The position numbers and the translations under genes were made by a program. From an uncultured Bacteroidia bacterium (lineage in GTDB: Bacteria > Bacteroidota > Bacteroidia > Bacteroidales > Prolixibacteraceae): a DNA stretch of 51,497 nucleotides. Location: contig CAIVCR010000044.1 of the NCBI GenBank assembly GCA_903904515.1, positions 1-51,497 on the forward strand, written 5' to 3'. The notes under the pieces were generated by a model that saw only the letters and a list, made by a program, of their open reading frames with translations, searched no databases and was not told where the DNA came from. Shown piece by piece: positions 51,438 through 51,497 of the stretch; the first letter of the stretch is position 1, and every line of letters begins with the position of its first letter.

Positions 51438-51497
51438 ATGAAGTATAAAGCTTACGCAATTTTTCAATTGGTCATTCTGGTCCTTTATCTTTTAAGA
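51438..51497 (+). CDS. Start of a plus-strand protein (3' partial)
   Basis: From the ATG at 51438 the frame stays open for 20 codons to the window end. The residues, MKYKAYAIFQLVILVLYLLR, form a hydrophobic helix like a signal peptide or first membrane segment. It is divergent from tetR. Too short for any family call. Confidence 0.4.
   Translation, partial: MKYKAYAIFQLVILVLYLLR

Overview
The window looks like chromosomal DNA of a Bacteroidota species, most likely of class Bacteroidia. The support is a SusC/SusD pair driven by an ECF sigma and FecR anti-sigma, a GSCFA-domain protein, the Bacteroidetes-type glycogen trio (debranching enzyme, GT4 synthase, GH57), a LytS/LytTR two-component pair, candidate promoters of the TAnnTTTG type, and few Shine-Dalgarno sequences. 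No phage, IS element, CRISPR array, rRNA or tRNA was recognised.

Left part (1-3751, plus strand): a truncated exported-looking protein built from two similar helical modules with LTxxQ-type motifs, a Spy/CpxP-like periplasmic protein, and a LytS-type histidine kinase overlapping its LytTR regulator by 4 nt. This resembles an envelope-stress system. thiL (minus) then lies divergent to a complete suf operon, sufB-C-D-S-E plus a DUF59 SUF-associated protein (5186-10942, plus). queG and a GSCFA protein follow.

Carbon part (13297-22978, plus): glycogen debranching enzyme, GT4 glycogen synthase-like enzyme and GH57 protein run without a clear break into a ribose/nucleoside salvage set: ribokinase, ADP-ribosylglycohydrolase-like lipoprotein, nucleoside hydrolase lipoprotein and sugar permease. 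This set resembles the rus locus of Bacteroides thetaiotaomicron, but no SusC/SusD pair is next to it. Both the debranching enzyme (Q305) and GH57 (N242) appear to lack an aspartate usually considered catalytic.

RNA-modification part (23255-28716): two paralogous 226-aa ferredoxin-NADP-reductase-like flavoproteins are transcribed divergently. Each is followed on its own strand by radical-SAM RNA-modification enzymes: a divergent MiaB plus MtaB on one side, RlmN on the other. This symmetrical arrangement suggests dedicated electron supply and is the most unusual layout in the window. A ParE-type toxin-antitoxin pair and an unrecognised 544-aa membrane protein follow.

Polysaccharide part (31199-44539, minus): SusD, SusC with an N-terminal STN signalling domain, FecR, ECF sigma, a GH92 mannosidase, an S1 sulfatase and a GH31 glycosidase. 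Together they look like a sigma/anti-sigma-controlled utilisation locus for a decorated, possibly sulfated, alpha-linked glycan. The right end (44674-51233, minus) is a TetR-TolC-MFP-RND efflux operon with a strong candidate operator overlapping its promoter. A truncated plus-strand reading frame starts at 51438. Several intergenic regions hold palindromic, REP-like repeats.
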